64,000 bases of DNA, from assembly GCA_963678675.1 (NCBI GenBank), contig OY783194.1:36620278-36684277 (forward strand), read 5' to 3'. The position numbers and the translations under genes are program-made. The DNA comes from Xiphydria camelus (taxonomy: Eukaryota > Arthropoda > Insecta > Hymenoptera > Xiphydriidae). The notes beneath the pieces were generated by a model that saw nothing but the letters and a program-made list of their open reading frames with translations, searched no databases and had not been told where the DNA came from. This document shows positions 24,905-37,572 of the stretch, piece after piece. Each line of letters starts with the position of its first letter. The stretch's first letter is position 1.

Positions 24905-25035
24905 AGCGCAAACGGTGCGACAAAATTGTGAAGACGAAATATTCAGAGGTTTCGTTCGCGAAGGCGCGAGTCGTTCCGAAGGAAGGAAGGAAGGATGGAT
25001 GGATGGATGGAAAAGAAATTGATCGGTGCGGATTA
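24905..25035 (+). other. Strong splice acceptor with short open frame
   Basis: A long pyrimidine tract (CTTTTCTTTTTCCTTTTTTCAG) ends at about 24905. A frame then stays open for about 44 codons (starting RKRCDKIVKTKYSE) to a TAG near 25036. Its second half runs through a GGAA/GGAT simple repeat (24979-25011), which lowers its value. It could be a terminal exon or chance. Confidence 0.15.
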
Positions 25036-25039
25036 TAGC

Positions 25040-26140
25040 GTTTGTCGCCGCGTAAGATGTACGGCGCCACCGTAAAATACATAATGGACTAATCAAGCCG
25101 AACGGGCGTCGTATACGATATAGTTTACGGGATATAACATGCTAATTTGTTTTTCAATGGCGGAACGTGGGGAGAAATTGGATCGAAAACCAACGCGCGT
25201 AGAGTTGCCTCTTGGCTATTGTTACGCGCGCGCGCGCGCGCGGTGCACAGCGATATATTCGCGGACAGCGGAGCGATATATTCGCTCGCAGTTTAATTTT
25301 CGATGAGCTCGCGCGATGAGGGGAGCGATGAAAATTATCTATACCTAACGTGTGCCGGAAAGAAATAGGGAGCAGAAATAGTGTGCGAGGTGATGCAAAT
25401 GCAAGGGGAAAGCGGAGTACCTGTATACAGCGGCGAGTCATACCACTTGGAGTTGACATCTTGGGTTGGCGCGTCGTGTCGCGCGGTAATCGAGGGTCAA
25501 CTGATTAAGTAGTCCGCCGCACTCCGCTTTCCCGTACGCGGGCTGTCGGGAGTTGGCTCCCGATTACCGTGGCTTAAAACGCGGCAAGCAGATATTGATT
25601 TCTGGCAGTTCGCTCGTTTCTTTGCGCCGAGTACCTCTTCATCGTGACAACAATATTGTAATCAGTGGGAGAAAAAGAGAAAGACAGAGAGTTTAAAATA
25701 TGATATGCAAATTGGAGAAAGCGGCACTCGGAAGCGATGAGCCAGTCGAATTAAATATATGCCGAACTTTCTTGAAAAACTTTTTAATAGGTACATACGT
25801 GCCTGTGCATACCTGGACGAGCCAAAGTTCGTCCTAAAGATAGGTTTATTTTCGAACCATCCGTTGCGGTTCGCGCGAAAAGTAGGTACCAATACCCGCC
25901 ACACGGTGGTCAATATGTAGGTACACACTCTCTTCGACTCATGCAAATCCTAGACGCATCGAATCGCGTGGTGTGCCTTGCCTACCGTATTACGGTCGAC
26001 CGACCGTAGGTATCCTACCCCGCGCGCGCGCGCATCATCCGTCATTACGAACGCGCGATCACGCGCGCAAAGTCGGGCAGCGCGTACGAAACGAGAAACG
26101 TAGATTCTCGCCTCCCCTTCTTATTCCTCGGCGCGAGGCA
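25040..26140. other. Non-coding stretch
   Basis: Contains a CG run near 25225-25242, an AT-richer middle (25600-25800) and a perfect palindrome CGGTCGACCG near 25994. No exon is supported. Confidence 0.5.
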
Positions 26141-26143
26141 GTC

Positions 26144-26147
<4 letters not shown>

Positions 26148-26197
<50 letters not shown>
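26148..26197. repeat. (GA)n microsatellite
   Basis: About 25 uninterrupted GA units. Confidence 0.95.
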
Positions 26198-26204
<7 letters not shown>

Positions 26205-26209
26205 CAGAG

Positions 26210-27712
26210 GTAATAATATAACGCGCCCATCGAGCCCGTTCCACGAATTTGCATACTTCCGCGGCTGTCATCGATCATCGGCGAGGTGGACGTTAATAGG
26301 CGTTTGTCGCGGCGGTCCCATTCACCTATTACGCCGGGCGAACCGCATCCGAGCGGAGGAAAGCGCTTGCGTCGCGCGTGCCTCGATTTCGATTTGAAAA
26401 TTTGATTCGACACGGGTTCGAGTCGCGTCGTCGCAGGTGGCGTTCGCAGAGGGGTTCGCCGTTGGACGAGTCGTGGATGTATTTTTATTTGCGCCGCAAT
26501 TGGCGGGGTGCGTTTGAACGACCCGCAGCAATTAAATTGGCGTTGACTCGCCAGGGTGTTACCGATATCTGTTCCCGTCCGTCGGGCGCGGTAGATACGT
26601 CCTCCGTGTGGTCTGATCACCGAACGTAAGTAGTCCCTCACCCCTCGCTATTCGCGTTTCGTCAATTAAATCTATAGCTTTTCTGTTAACGCGCGCTCCA
26701 ACATTGTTCCGCGGGGTCGGATGTTACAGCGCGAGGAGATAAACTTGGTTCGAACTCGTAACGAAGCGCCCCTCTCCGCTCCTCCCGCAGCCTCGTCTCG
26801 CTTTTTCTCTCTCTTCTCGGAGAAGAAAAATTGATAGCTTAAAAAATATACAACCATACCTAAGTACTTGCGTTCTTTCAAAAGTTACGCCCGTAGCGGT
26901 GCTTATTTTTTTCCGCGGAGAACGAGAAACGCTATAACGTTCTCTCGGAAGCATTCTCGGTAAATTTTGGCACGCGCGCGTTATTGGCTGCGAGTGAATA
27001 TCGTTTCTTATTTCGCGCGCGTCACACGAGATATCGCATGTTCGCGCTCTATACGTACAGGATTTCTTTGTGGCGTACGATCAACTCGTTTATTTCTTCG
27101 ATTTGGGGAAAATAAACGTTTCATTCGAATCTATATTGAGTGTGTATACGTATTTTGTCGTGAACGACATCGATTCCGATCGAGGGCGGCCCGCGCGCGC
27201 GTCAGCGTTGCACGGATGGGTCACGCCGTAGCACGCGCTGCAATTGTTTTCTTTCCTTCGGACGCGTCCGCGGTCATTTTGTGGAAGGGAATAGTTTCGT
27301 CACTGATCAGAGGTGTCCTTATAAATCTTCCTATTTACGTGTTCAGGCGACATCCGTACTTTATCTCGCACGTCACACGCGCCTACCGCGTCTTCTGCGG
27401 AATAACTTTTCCCAGTGCACATTCACATTGCTCGGTTCTTTGAAGGTGGAGTACGGCGCGGCGCCGTGCTGCAGTTTAAATAAAGGCGATATTCTTCATT
27501 CGCGGATATTCGAGCCATCGTGCGTATATTTATTTAGGCGTAAGCGATAAAGATTTTCTTATCTCGCGCGTCACGCGGTAGTTAATTTCTGCATCACTGG
27601 AAAGTCTAATCACTTATTTATAGCCGCCATTTAAGTGAATATCTGGCGCGTGTATAAGGGGAGATTGTTTCTTCTCTTGCGTCCATTGAGAGAAAAAATA
27701 GCAAGACCCATT

Positions 27713-27745
<33 letters not shown>

Positions 27746-28190
27746 GTTTAATACGGTTGATGGATTCGCCCTTGGCTATCATTTGATCCTTAATCGAGTA
27801 AATCAGTTCGGATCCATTCCGCTGAAACGTGCCGACCCGCCACGCGCCCGCTACCTACTGCATGGAATCGTGGGTATTCGTTCTAAATCGACCCCGGCGA
27901 CCGCGTTGGTTCGACCCTTCCACCTTATTTTTCGCTCGACGCTACACCCGCGAGGGCGTATCTCGCTCTTCGAGAACCGGTTTTATACCGCCGGAGAGTG
28001 ACCGTCGATCCCGGGAAGGCGCTTTAATTGTCGCTATCTCGAAGGAACTTTTTTCGTTTCTTCTCTCGCGCAATCCAGCGTCGACGGACTATTGGAAATG
28101 GGAGTTTAAAATTAAGTAAAACACTGTGTTTCCATTACCAAAATATTCTTTGTCACAATGCGCTTGGAAGACACATCTCAACTCGTTCAC
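26210..28190. other. Non-coding stretch
   Basis: A consensus GTAAGT donor at about 26626 ends an open frame, but no start or acceptor could be fixed. The word TTATCTCGCGCGTCAC recurs loosely near 27008, 27360 and 27559. (CT)n lies at 27711-27729. Confidence 0.45.
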
Positions 28191-28207
28191 ACTCTGCTGT
28201 GAACTGA

Positions 28208-28374
28208 CTAAAAGGGCATACGGGGATCATGATCTGGATCATATCGATGACTGGTTTCTTTCTTCGGTTCTCTCTTACAATTAGCGGAGGTGCGATACTG
28301 CGTCGCCCCATAATATAAACAATGGCTTTCATCGCCCCAAGAAATTCCCTCGAGCAACACAAACCAGACCCTCT
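28208..28374 (-). CDS. Candidate terminal coding exon (partial gene), product unknown
   Basis: On the minus strand an acceptor (CGCTGTTTAGACTGTGCAG, CAG at 28375-28377, with a branch-like TTAGAC) precedes a 167-nt frame. Two leftover bases are followed by 54 codons and TAG (28208-28210). The peptide looks real: it contains Trp, Tyr, Cys, His, Asp and Glu (RVWFVLLEGISWGDE near its start, HRYDPDHDPRMPF at its end). Codon use is ordinary rather than CpG-rich like the surroundings. No domain is recognised. No canonical AATAAA was found close downstream. The antisense frame is also open for 75 codons. It could be a host exon or a relic of a mobile-element gene. Confidence 0.27.
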
Positions 28375-28851
28375 CTGCACAGTCTAAACAGCGATTGATT
28401 TTTGCTTCATATACCTACCTATTCTTCAATTTCAAGTTAATCATTCTAACGCGAACAAAATCAAATTCTACATTCTCGTGCTATCGCTCGACGAAAGAGG
28501 ACCCGCCGACCGCGGAGTGCTCTCCCCCCCGGCTCCTCCTCTCCTAACAACCATTCACTCTCCCTCTTCCCTCGAATCCCCTCTTCCGAGCAATCCATGC
28601 CGCGCGAGTACCGATTCTATTTCGAGGTCGCTCGAGTTACGGTCTCTTGCCAAGGATAATTAAGACTGGGTACTAACCTAGCCTAAGCCGACTCGCGTGC
28701 TCCGAATCGACACAGTGGCTCCGTGGTATACATATGTATAAAGACGTTTCCCGGAAATCAGGATTTTTTTCCCGCTTTTTGTTACTCCTCGATCGGAGCG
28801 CGGGGAAGGTTGCGATGATTCTCGCGAAGAAAACATCGTGGCCCCCCCCCT

Positions 28852-28877
28852 TCTCTCTCTCTCTCTCTCTCTCTCTC
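28852..28877. repeat. (CT)n microsatellite
   Basis: About 13 CT units preceded by a C9-10 run. Confidence 0.9.
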
Positions 28878-30475
28878 GCATACACCTACACGTACACGTG
28901 GCCGCCCACTGGTAATGGGAGAACCGGTTAATGGACCGCGGAAACCACCTCTCGCCGTCCTTCTCTCTCGATCGCCCTCCTTCTCGCAGCCCTCCATCTT
29001 CCTCCCGCTCGGGACTCCTCGCGTAGGTGTGCCGTGTGAAACGCGCGTCTCTCAGGTGAGCACATCGCGGGATACCCTGAGACCAACTCGCGCGGAGCTG
29101 ATTTCTTTTCTTCGGGGGGAAAAAAAACGAGCGTTTGTCTTCGCGTTACGAAATACGGGAATTATGAGTTTTTTTTTAGAAGCGCAATCGACGCGAATGG
29201 ACTGGAGCTTTAGTTTAGTGTGTGCATGGAGGGGTAAAAGAAATTGCCGAAATAATGATCGCGCTATCGTTGCGATGCAACGTGGCGATGCATCGGGCGA
29301 TGGAAATGTGGATTATCAGAATTCGCGATCGTTCCGAACGGTGTTCAATCGAGTTTACGTCAGATAAATTTAAGACCGAGTCGATTCAGACATCACAGCG
29401 AACCTACCGATCTACATCGTACGCATCCGGAATGGAAAATCAGAGACCGCGCGCCTACCGATTTTATTATTTGATATTCGGAGAAACGTCGATATCAGAG
29501 TCAAAGCAACTTTCCCTCGGCGTACACGGGACACACACACGGTGTTGAGATTCGCGGCCGATGGATCGCTTCGATCGATGGAAATTAAAACAGCCGCACA
29601 TTACGGAAAGTGGGTTACGGTGATGCTTCGAGGCGCCACAAAAAAATGTGTATACCGACCTATCGGTTGCACGGAGGTCGGAGCAATCAGGCGACGTCAA
29701 AGAGAAACAGAGTACATATAATCGAGTCGTCGCGTGTGGAGAGTGCGTTGCGCTTCCGCAGGTGTTTCTCATCCTACCTAATATCTACGCACACGGCGGG
29801 ATATAATCCGCGCGGTTAATCGAAAGGACTCCCTGGAGAATCGCGGTGACCCCGAGAACTACGTGTCAAGGTTACCAGTGACTTCAACTTTTTTGCCACA
29901 CCCAACTTGGACGCCACCACACACACACGTAGGATATACACTTATAGACGTAGCGTCGTCGAGTACCTGCACACGTTCACGTACGCGAGGCGCGTTCACC
30001 GCACGAAATCCTCGGTACAAAATCGATTTCTAGTTGATATCAATCGAAAGGTGATGAATACATCGAGGTAATATCGACACGGACGAAAATGACGTATCAC
30101 CGACGTCGAATAAAGATGCACGCGAGCGAATAAATCTTCTCGCCCCTCGCGACCCGTTAGGTATGTATACCTATGTATCTTGAACGGTGCCCGGGTGACG
30201 TTGTGCGAAAATCGCACGAGAATCACTGCCGCGACAGTTGACGTCTGTTTTGGTACCGTCGTCACCGAAAAAGATACAGGTCCACGGCTCGACCGTGAAG
30301 AACTGCGCGGTAAAAACATAATCCGAGCAACCCCATCGACGTGTGCAACCCCATATGGATCTCTCGAGATGGTAAACAAAGCGAGTCGCGCGTAATCACA
30401 CGAAGGAGTTTCCGTGAACAAAAACGCGGGTCTCGATCGGACCCGACTCGCTCGTCCTTCTCGATGGCTCTTCAT

Positions 30476-30497
30476 CGCGCGCGCGCGCGCGCGCGCG
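30476..30497. repeat. (CG)n dinucleotide repeat
   Basis: About 11 alternating CG units. Confidence 0.9.
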
Positions 30498-31256
30498 TCC
30501 TCCTCGCGTTCGAAGGCGAAACAAGATTGTCGAGAATGAAATTTCGACTGTTTTCATCGAAGGTCGATTCGTTCGTCGCGACTCATTTTCCACAATTTCA
30601 TCGTCGCCTTCTCAAACGGGTAGTAGTCAAAGTTCCAGAGTCATCATCGCGACATCACGCACGCTTCTTTCGCCCCGAGAACGTTGCGTAACGATTATCG
30701 ACGCGGTGGCCATCCACTATTTGTGTACAACCGCGCGGCGGCCACTATCGCGGGCCAGTAAAAGCAAGCGCGACTATAAGGGTTATCGCCTCGAGAAAAA
30801 TACGGAGTTGCGTAAGCGAGAGGGCGGCGCAAGAGACCTACACGGCTGTACGACGATAAGAAGCGCGTCGATACGGACGAGTGCGCGGGCGAATGCTGAC
30901 GAATTAGTCACGATGACGACAGACTCGTTGTCTTGTATATTACGCGGTGAGTCCGGAGTGTCTCTCTCTCTCTCTCTCTCAATCTCTCTCTTTTGCATCT
31001 CTCCGCCCGTGCTCCGCGGCGAGATAGCGGCGGTGAAGAAAATACACGTAAGACGCGCGCGCGGCGCCGATACATCGAATTGACGCACGCTATACATAGT
31101 AGGTACAGGTAGGTGGGCTGGTATACGGCCGGTATACCACTGGCACGCTCAATTGTTCTCTGCTTTTCTCGGCACGATTTGATAAAATGTTCGACGTTTG
31201 GATCGCTCTTTCGCGCGTGTGTACCTACTGTCTTTATACGCGACCATCGTCATTTT

Positions 31257-31284
31257 GCGAACGGGCGAACGGGCGAACGGGCGA
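31257..31284. repeat. 8-bp tandem repeat (ACGGGCGA)3
   Basis: Three perfect head-to-tail octamers plus partial units. Confidence 0.85.
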
Positions 31285-31642
31285 GTACTCACGTGAGCAA
31301 AGGATGAAACCGCGCGGCCAACGTGTGTACATGAGTCGCGTCCGACATACATAGGGGTACCCCGTGCCGCGCAACGCGGTCATAAATATACAAGACCACG
31401 CTCGCGCCATTTCCCACGGTCTCACGGCAATACAAGATCTGCTGCTCGTTTCTCGCTTAACGCCGCGCGAGTAGGTAGGTACCTGTGCGGGAGAACGCGC
31501 GCGAAACGTGCGCTTTCGGCACCAAGTCTCGGCTCTCCTCGAAGCGAGAGGAAACGCGGAGCGCTTCTCGATTCTCGATCGAATCGCGTGCGAGCGGACC
31601 GGCGTTGAAGTTGCTCGCACTGCCGCGCCCGCGCGAGAATCC

Positions 31643-31666
31643 AGAGAGAGAGAGAGAGAGAGAGAG
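31643..31666. repeat. (GA)n microsatellite joined to TAGGTACC/TACC repeats
   Basis: About 12 GA units, then GCGTATA and a run of TACC tetramers (31677-31693) beginning with the palindrome TAGGTACCTA at 31673. Confidence 0.9.
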
Positions 31667-32668
31667 CGTATATAGGTACCTACCTACCTACCTATATATA
31701 CGAGTACGTTCTCCGAGAGAGGCGCGTGCTCGGAGCACGCGCGCGCGCCTCCTTCGCGCGTGTGACACTGCGTACACGCGTATGGATACAATACACCGCG
31801 GCGCGATGCACGCGTCGACGCGTACCGCAAAATCTCGTGCGTGTCACGAGTGGCCTTTTCAGGAGCTGTGGAAGCCGAAGGCTATACAGTCCCGCCCCGG
31901 TGTAATTTGCCACGAACGAGGCGTAGCGAAGGTCGCGAGATTCAAATGAGGCGCGCGATAACGCTCAGACGCTGTCGCGGAAAAAAAAAGAGAGGAGAGG
32001 GGGGAAATTAACACGCGCAGTTTCACGGAGAGCAGATCGCGTGGGTGTCGGTCAACCGTGCCTACCGACTGAGGCGGACGAAGATGACGGTTACGCTTAC
32101 GCGCGATCGTTCGATGCGATTTTCGAAAAATTCAGAGGATCTGTCGTTATTCAAGGACGACGAGCAGTTCGCGCGAATGGGAATTTTTTCTTCCCGGTTC
32201 GCGTAATCGCCGTACGACTTCCCGTTCGGTTTTGAAAGGCGAAGGAAAAGAGTGACGCGACTCGTGGAATTTATCGTTCCGCCTCTTTGACGGAGGCGCG
32301 ATGACGTATCGTTGCGGAAGAGTGCAGGTGCGTGCTTATCAAACGGGTTTTTTTAATCGTCTGACGAGGCGATTCGAGAGAAAATCCTCCAATCCACCGT
32401 TCTTTCCGAAGAAAATTCCACGGGCTGGCCATCGAGAGAGGGGGGTGAGGGTGAAAGAGAGGGGGAGGGGGGACAGTCAACGTGCAACGGGGTATCACAT
32501 ATCCAGCAACCGAGCTCTACCCGGGCCCTTGTACTCAGAGCCCGACGCGACGACTTTTACCTGGATCGGGAAAAGAGACGCCGCGCCGTAGAGAGGAGGT
32601 AGGTAGACGCCTCGGAGAGAGACCCTTTTATCGCTCCCCTCTATATCGATTTCGGGATGTCTCTGCAG

Positions 32669-32760
32669 GGACGCGAACCCCGGCCGCCGCGGGGGAAGGA
32701 CGCGTGGACTCGGACAAAAGAATCGGGGGATGGTGTCGACGACGTGCCTAGAATTTGCAG
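32669..32760 (+). CDS. Candidate internal coding exon, product unknown
   Basis: Flanked by an acceptor (GATGTCTCTGCAG, ending 32668) and a donor (TTTGCAG then GTGAAT, GT at 32761). One frame is open across all 92 nt (30 codons plus two bases). It encodes a charged peptide, starting REPRPPRGKDAWTRTKESG, and meets a stop two bases after the donor site. Polypyrimidine strength is moderate. No homologue is recognised and no neighbouring exon in phase could be found. Confidence 0.15.
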
Positions 32761-32983
32761 GTGAATGTGCACCTGCCGATCGGGAGTCCCGGGCGAAGCG
32801 AGGGTGTGTCGATATTGCCGAAGGTGGAAATCCTTTATTATCGGATTCTTCGATAAATTTGTTCTACATACCTCGCTCCGAGCTGGGAGCAGATGTTTTC
32901 AAAATTCGCCACCGAGTTTCCGCAGCTAGAGGGAAATTCAACCGCGAGTCGAGATTGTTATCGGTGGAAAGAATACCTACCGT

Positions 32984-32986
<3 letters not shown>

Positions 32987-33020
<34 letters not shown>
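32987..33020. repeat. (GA)n microsatellite
   Basis: About 17 GA units. Confidence 0.95.
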
Positions 33021-33022
<2 letters not shown>

Positions 33023-35304
33023 TTTTTACAAACGGAGCGCGAGCTTCGATTCGATTATCCGCATCGGACGCCGAGCAAGTGTGCAGTGATTCGAGATACG
33101 AGGTACGGCAGAGCTCGCTCCGAAATCGATCGCGAGTTGTAATCGGTTTTTCTGACTCATCCGCAGTGAAATCCTGTAATCTCATCGCATCATCTCGCAC
33201 GCGGGGAATCAGGATATAACGACATGTACCCGTAGAATTGGATACGAATATGACGCGATTAGAAATTAACGATCTCGACGATCATCGTTCGACAGCGCGA
33301 CGGCGATTTAAAGAGACAGGAAAAAAGACTACATCGCGCGCCCCGGAGCCACGCGATCGTCTCGCTCGGACGAATCGAATGCCGAAAGTCCGCGTAGCGC
33401 AGAGCGAGCGGCGCGGCGCGGCGGTATACCACGTCACGACGAGCGTCACACACATCGAGAAAATGTTTTTACCATACAGCCTTACAATTTTCAACTTTCA
33501 ATTGACGCGCGTCTATCATCGGTAAGATAAGGCTATTCTTAGCGATCGCGGTTATTATTCGCGGGGTGGCCTCGAACGGATTATCTTTCTCGCGGTGTTG
33601 TATGCAGCGGACTGAGAGTGGAAGGGTACGTCCCTGTAGAAGGAAACGTTTCATAAGAAAACACGCAATCGGATATCGACGTTGAAATTAATTAAAAAAG
33701 GTACCCATTCCAATTGCTTTTTCGTCCCTTGACATGCGGGAGACATATATTACACGCCGCGTGCAAAATTTATGGTAGGGGTATTCGTTTCTATCATTTC
33801 GACGATAACTTTTTGTTCGTCTGGAATTATTCGCATCTCGGATGCATCGTGTGACTTGAGGTTTCGCATAAAAAGAGATAGGTACGCGTGCGCATCGAAC
33901 GGAGCGATGTAGTAGGGATTCGTGGTAGGGGAAATCTCTGTCGATGTCTTTCACGGTTACGAAATTCGGGAATAATAAGAGCAACGCGCGGAAAAGTTGG
34001 GGACTAGCGTTTGTCGAGTCGCGAATCTCGTGACACGTATCTACCTTGAAATTCGGGAAAAAGTCTTCTGGCAGAGATGGATGGCGAATATCGCGAGGAG
34101 GGGGTGGCGGAAGGCGTTAAAAGACAAATCTATCGAGTTTTGGTCGCGAGGGGTTGTCAACTTTCTCATCGCTTACACTTTTCACATCGATCGACGACCC
34201 CGCTCCAAGGAGAAGGAATATCTGGGACGGGGTCAGGGTGTTCGACTGTCCGGAAGAAATGTCATCACGTCGCGGCTTCTGCACATCACTTCGACGACTA
34301 TCGATATTCGACGCGCGACCGTTATCGAAAATACATTATTATCATTCACAAGCCATGTGATTACACGAGCCCCTGCGCCGATATCATTTCCGACAGCTGA
34401 TCGGATCGGCTTCCGAATCGATCGAAGAGCGAGTGATCTGTCGGAAAAATGATGGAAAATCGATTTCTCCGCCGGTTCTCGCGCGCAGTGGAACCCGCCT
34501 GCTTCGCGCGCCAGACTACGATGTGTGTCAGACGTGTCTGACGCGACGGAAACGGAGAAAGAGAACCGACGCGTCGCATCGTCTCGATCCATGTTTTATG
34601 CAGCCACCGTACGTATCCGTACAGTACGTGCACGAGCGCCGAATTAAAAGCGGCGGCGATAAATTCGAAGGTTATCCCTGACGCGTAAGAGGAGAGCCAC
34701 CGCCATAGCTACAGTCGCGTCCGTACGGTGTGTGAGGAAGAAACGACGATTGACGAGGGTCGTTGTTGCTCGACAACTTGTTGTGCCGCGCGCGCGCGCG
34801 CCTCCGCAACCAAGTGAACAAGTTACGTGTAGGGGTACATGGTTTCTTTTCTCCCGCACACACGCGTCCGTCCTAAACACGCATTTTATGAACGCTCGCG
34901 ATGACGTTGCGCGTCTATGTAACATAATTTCTCTTCACTCCTCGTTGATTTGGGCGATGGGAGATCGGCGAAGAGGAGGGGAGGGAGAGTGTCAGAGTTA
35001 TCAGCGATTCGCGTTCCAGTTTCATTTCTCGATGCGAGTCTCGTTTGAATTTAACGGCTCGACCTCTGTGAAATCGGCTCGAATAAATGATCCACAGGTA
35101 GGTACGGAAACAAGGGAGCAGGCGCGTCAACTGATCGTTCCGGTGGCAGGTAGAGTTTGCGAGGGATTGACGGAGAAAGTCGAGCAACCCCGCTCCCCTC
35201 GAGCGTTCGATGAGAATCGTTGGTTCGAGAGAATCGAGGAAATTTTCCTTCGGCGTCCGGAAATCCGAGAGAAGATTGAAAAGCTCAGACTCGCCGGAAC
35301 AGAC

Positions 35305-35326
35305 GTAGGTAGGTAGGTAGGTAGGT
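35305..35326. repeat. (GTAG)n tetranucleotide repeat
   Basis: About five GTAG units. It is a pure-array form of the GTAGGTA word found throughout the window. A similar array is at 59034-59051. Confidence 0.9.
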
Positions 35327-36824
35327 ATAGGGGTACCGATCGTCGACGACGGTGCACCACCCTCCGTTATCCGTCACGTACGGCCGATACGAGCGACCAC
35401 GGATTGGCACGGACGTGTGCATCAGATCTCTGCATATGCGAGCTCGACGTGCCGAAGCGCGCGCACCTGTGACGGGATCGGCAGCAGACGGCGAGATGCA
35501 TCGACGTGTGCTTGCAACGTGATTCGCCAACGGGGGATGCTGCGTATAGCGACGTGCGATGTGCGCGATGGATACGAGCTTCGATTGGAGACGATTTTAT
35601 TTATAAGTATATACCCGTCCTTCGCAATTTTCGCGAATTTCGAATCCAATTCTCGACCACCCTCTTTCACACATCAGTTTTACCTCTGATTCCAAAAATC
35701 ACGGACTCGTCGGAGAAATTTCAAAGGAACATCGAGATATGCGATCGACGATCTTCCGAGGAAAAAAAAGTTGTCCGCGCGTAAAATCGCTGACATCTCG
35801 TATTTCTTTTGAGATATCAACGGCTTATAATAATCGTGCTTTGTTGTAATCGCAGCGTGAAGGAATACGCAAGAATCGGGCGACTGATTCCAGAGATTTC
35901 GATTTTCGGCCAAATTTTCAAGCGGGGGGAAGCGGCTTGATCTGACCCGACCGCGCAGACTGCAAATTCTCTCGGCGGAGAAACTTTCGGCTCGACGAGA
36001 TCAACGCCCGTAATTTCGACATCGATTGCTCGAGACGCGAGGTTTTCGTTCTCTCGACGGAGACGCGATCAAAGGCAAAGACGGGGTAGCGAGCGAGTCG
36101 TCGTCGTCGTCGTCGCCGCCCCCGCGGTGTCCCTTGACGAGCGACTATCCGTTTTCCCCGATTCCCGGAAAAGCCACACGACAGCCTTGAAACCGTGGTT
36201 GGTTGCCGCGCCACGTGGGAGCGAGATTTGACTGCCAAACGCGTGTTTAACCTTTCCATTCGCGAAGGACTTTGGAAAACCTCGGAAGAAAATAGGTACC
36301 TATATACTATAGTCGTCTACACACGCGCCGTTACCGAAAATAGACGCGTCCCACGGAAGCGTGCATTTCGAATGGATTTCCATATACCCAGCCGACGGAC
36401 GAAGTGTAAAATCGGACGCTTCGATTTTTTTCGCGATAAATATATCATCGCGCGATTATACACTACCGAGCGCGTTCAGGAAATCCCGAGTTGTCTCGAC
36501 TACACGCGCGCAACCGTCAATCACCGTTACCGTTAGACCTCCCATCATCATTTCACCAGTGTCACGACTGGATGCGCGCGAAATACCAGCTTGGGGAAGA
36601 TCGGAAAAAGAAAATCACTGCAGGATTCGATAGAACGCACGCACGTATGCATGCACGCACGCACGAGCGCGCGCGCGCGGAAGTCGTACGATGGAAAGGA
36701 TATACTTCGTATTCGTACCTATTCGTCATGTAAATACAGCGATGAGAACCTGACCGGATTAATTTACAGCGTATCCTCTCTACCCCCCGAGTGGTCGATA
36801 CCACAGCGACACTTTTATCGTATC

Positions 36825-36928
<104 letters not shown>

Positions 36929-37553
36929 ATCAGTTCTTAGAGGGCTCGCCCTAGAGCTTAATAAATGCTTCTTCTCTCTCCCTCTCTCCCCTCCCCCCCC
37001 TCTCTCTCTCTCTCTCGATGTACGAGTTTATTCCACGTATTCCTCATCTTCGCATTCGTATCAGAGTCGCACCCGTGGTATGACTCTCGCGTATTCAAAA
37101 ATCAACGCAACATCGACATCGTTTGAATACGTTTCCCAACGCGAATTCGATTGGACCGAAAGCGAGGAACACAGACATCGGCGAACGGAACCGAGGAAAA
37201 CCTCGAGCAACCCCCATTTCCATGAAGATCAGCGCGCGTGCGGTGTGAATAACGATTGTGTGTGGGAAAAGACTGGGAGCGCGGGGACTCTCTCGTATTA
37301 TACCCATAGGTACGCGCGGACGCTGCACTCAACACGCGGACGAATTGCACGTGCCGCGAGAGTCGAGCAATTTTCCTAATTGCTCTCCCAATTACCTGAG
37401 AAAATCGTCCGCGTGATTAAAGACAGTTTCTCTAGAGTGATTCGGCATCGAGAGAGTGCAGCCCTCTTGCTCGTTATTCTCACTGCGCACGCACACAGAG
37501 GCTGTGTCGATTTCGGCGCTTCGGAGCGAGACGAGTATATATACTGGGGGAGC

Positions 37554-37572
37554 GGGGGGGGGGGGGGGGGGG
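37554..37572. repeat. Poly-G run
   Basis: 19 consecutive G, followed directly by TACCTACG. A comparable C17 run lies at 42115-42131 and a G-rich run at about 52548-52570. Confidence 0.95.

Larger units (their letters stand above)
28400..32660. other. Mostly GC-rich non-coding stretch
   Basis: Contains (CT)n at 28852-28877 and 30960-30980, (CG)n at 30476-30497, (GA)n at 31643-31666 and an 8-bp tandem repeat at 31257-31284. Consensus donors (GTGAGC near 29055, GTGAGT near 30948) follow open frames, but no complete exon could be defined. Confidence 0.45.
32770..36820. other. Non-coding stretch
   Basis: Contains (GA)n at 32987-33020, (GTAG)n at 35305-35326, GTC repeats at about 36096-36115 and CGCA-rich DNA near 36637-36680. 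A partial copy of the dispersed B-box-like repeat lies at about 35885-35912. Open frames at 33688-33984 (minus) and 33997-34452 (plus) are within chance length. Confidence 0.45.

Noticed and set aside
29075..29084. CCCTGAGACC, the 5' part of miR-125
   Set aside because: The mature sequence diverges after 10 nt, whereas this miRNA is normally invariant, and no hairpin partner is nearby.
33688..34452. Divergent open frames of 98 (minus) and 151 (plus) codons
   Set aside because: Composition is fairly protein-like, but there is no start context, splice signal or domain to support either.
37554..37572. G19 run as an assembly gap or sequencing artefact
   Set aside because: Similar homopolymers (C17 at 42115) occur in this repeat-rich DNA, and the flanks are ordinary. 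Kept as a repeat, though the length may be inexact.
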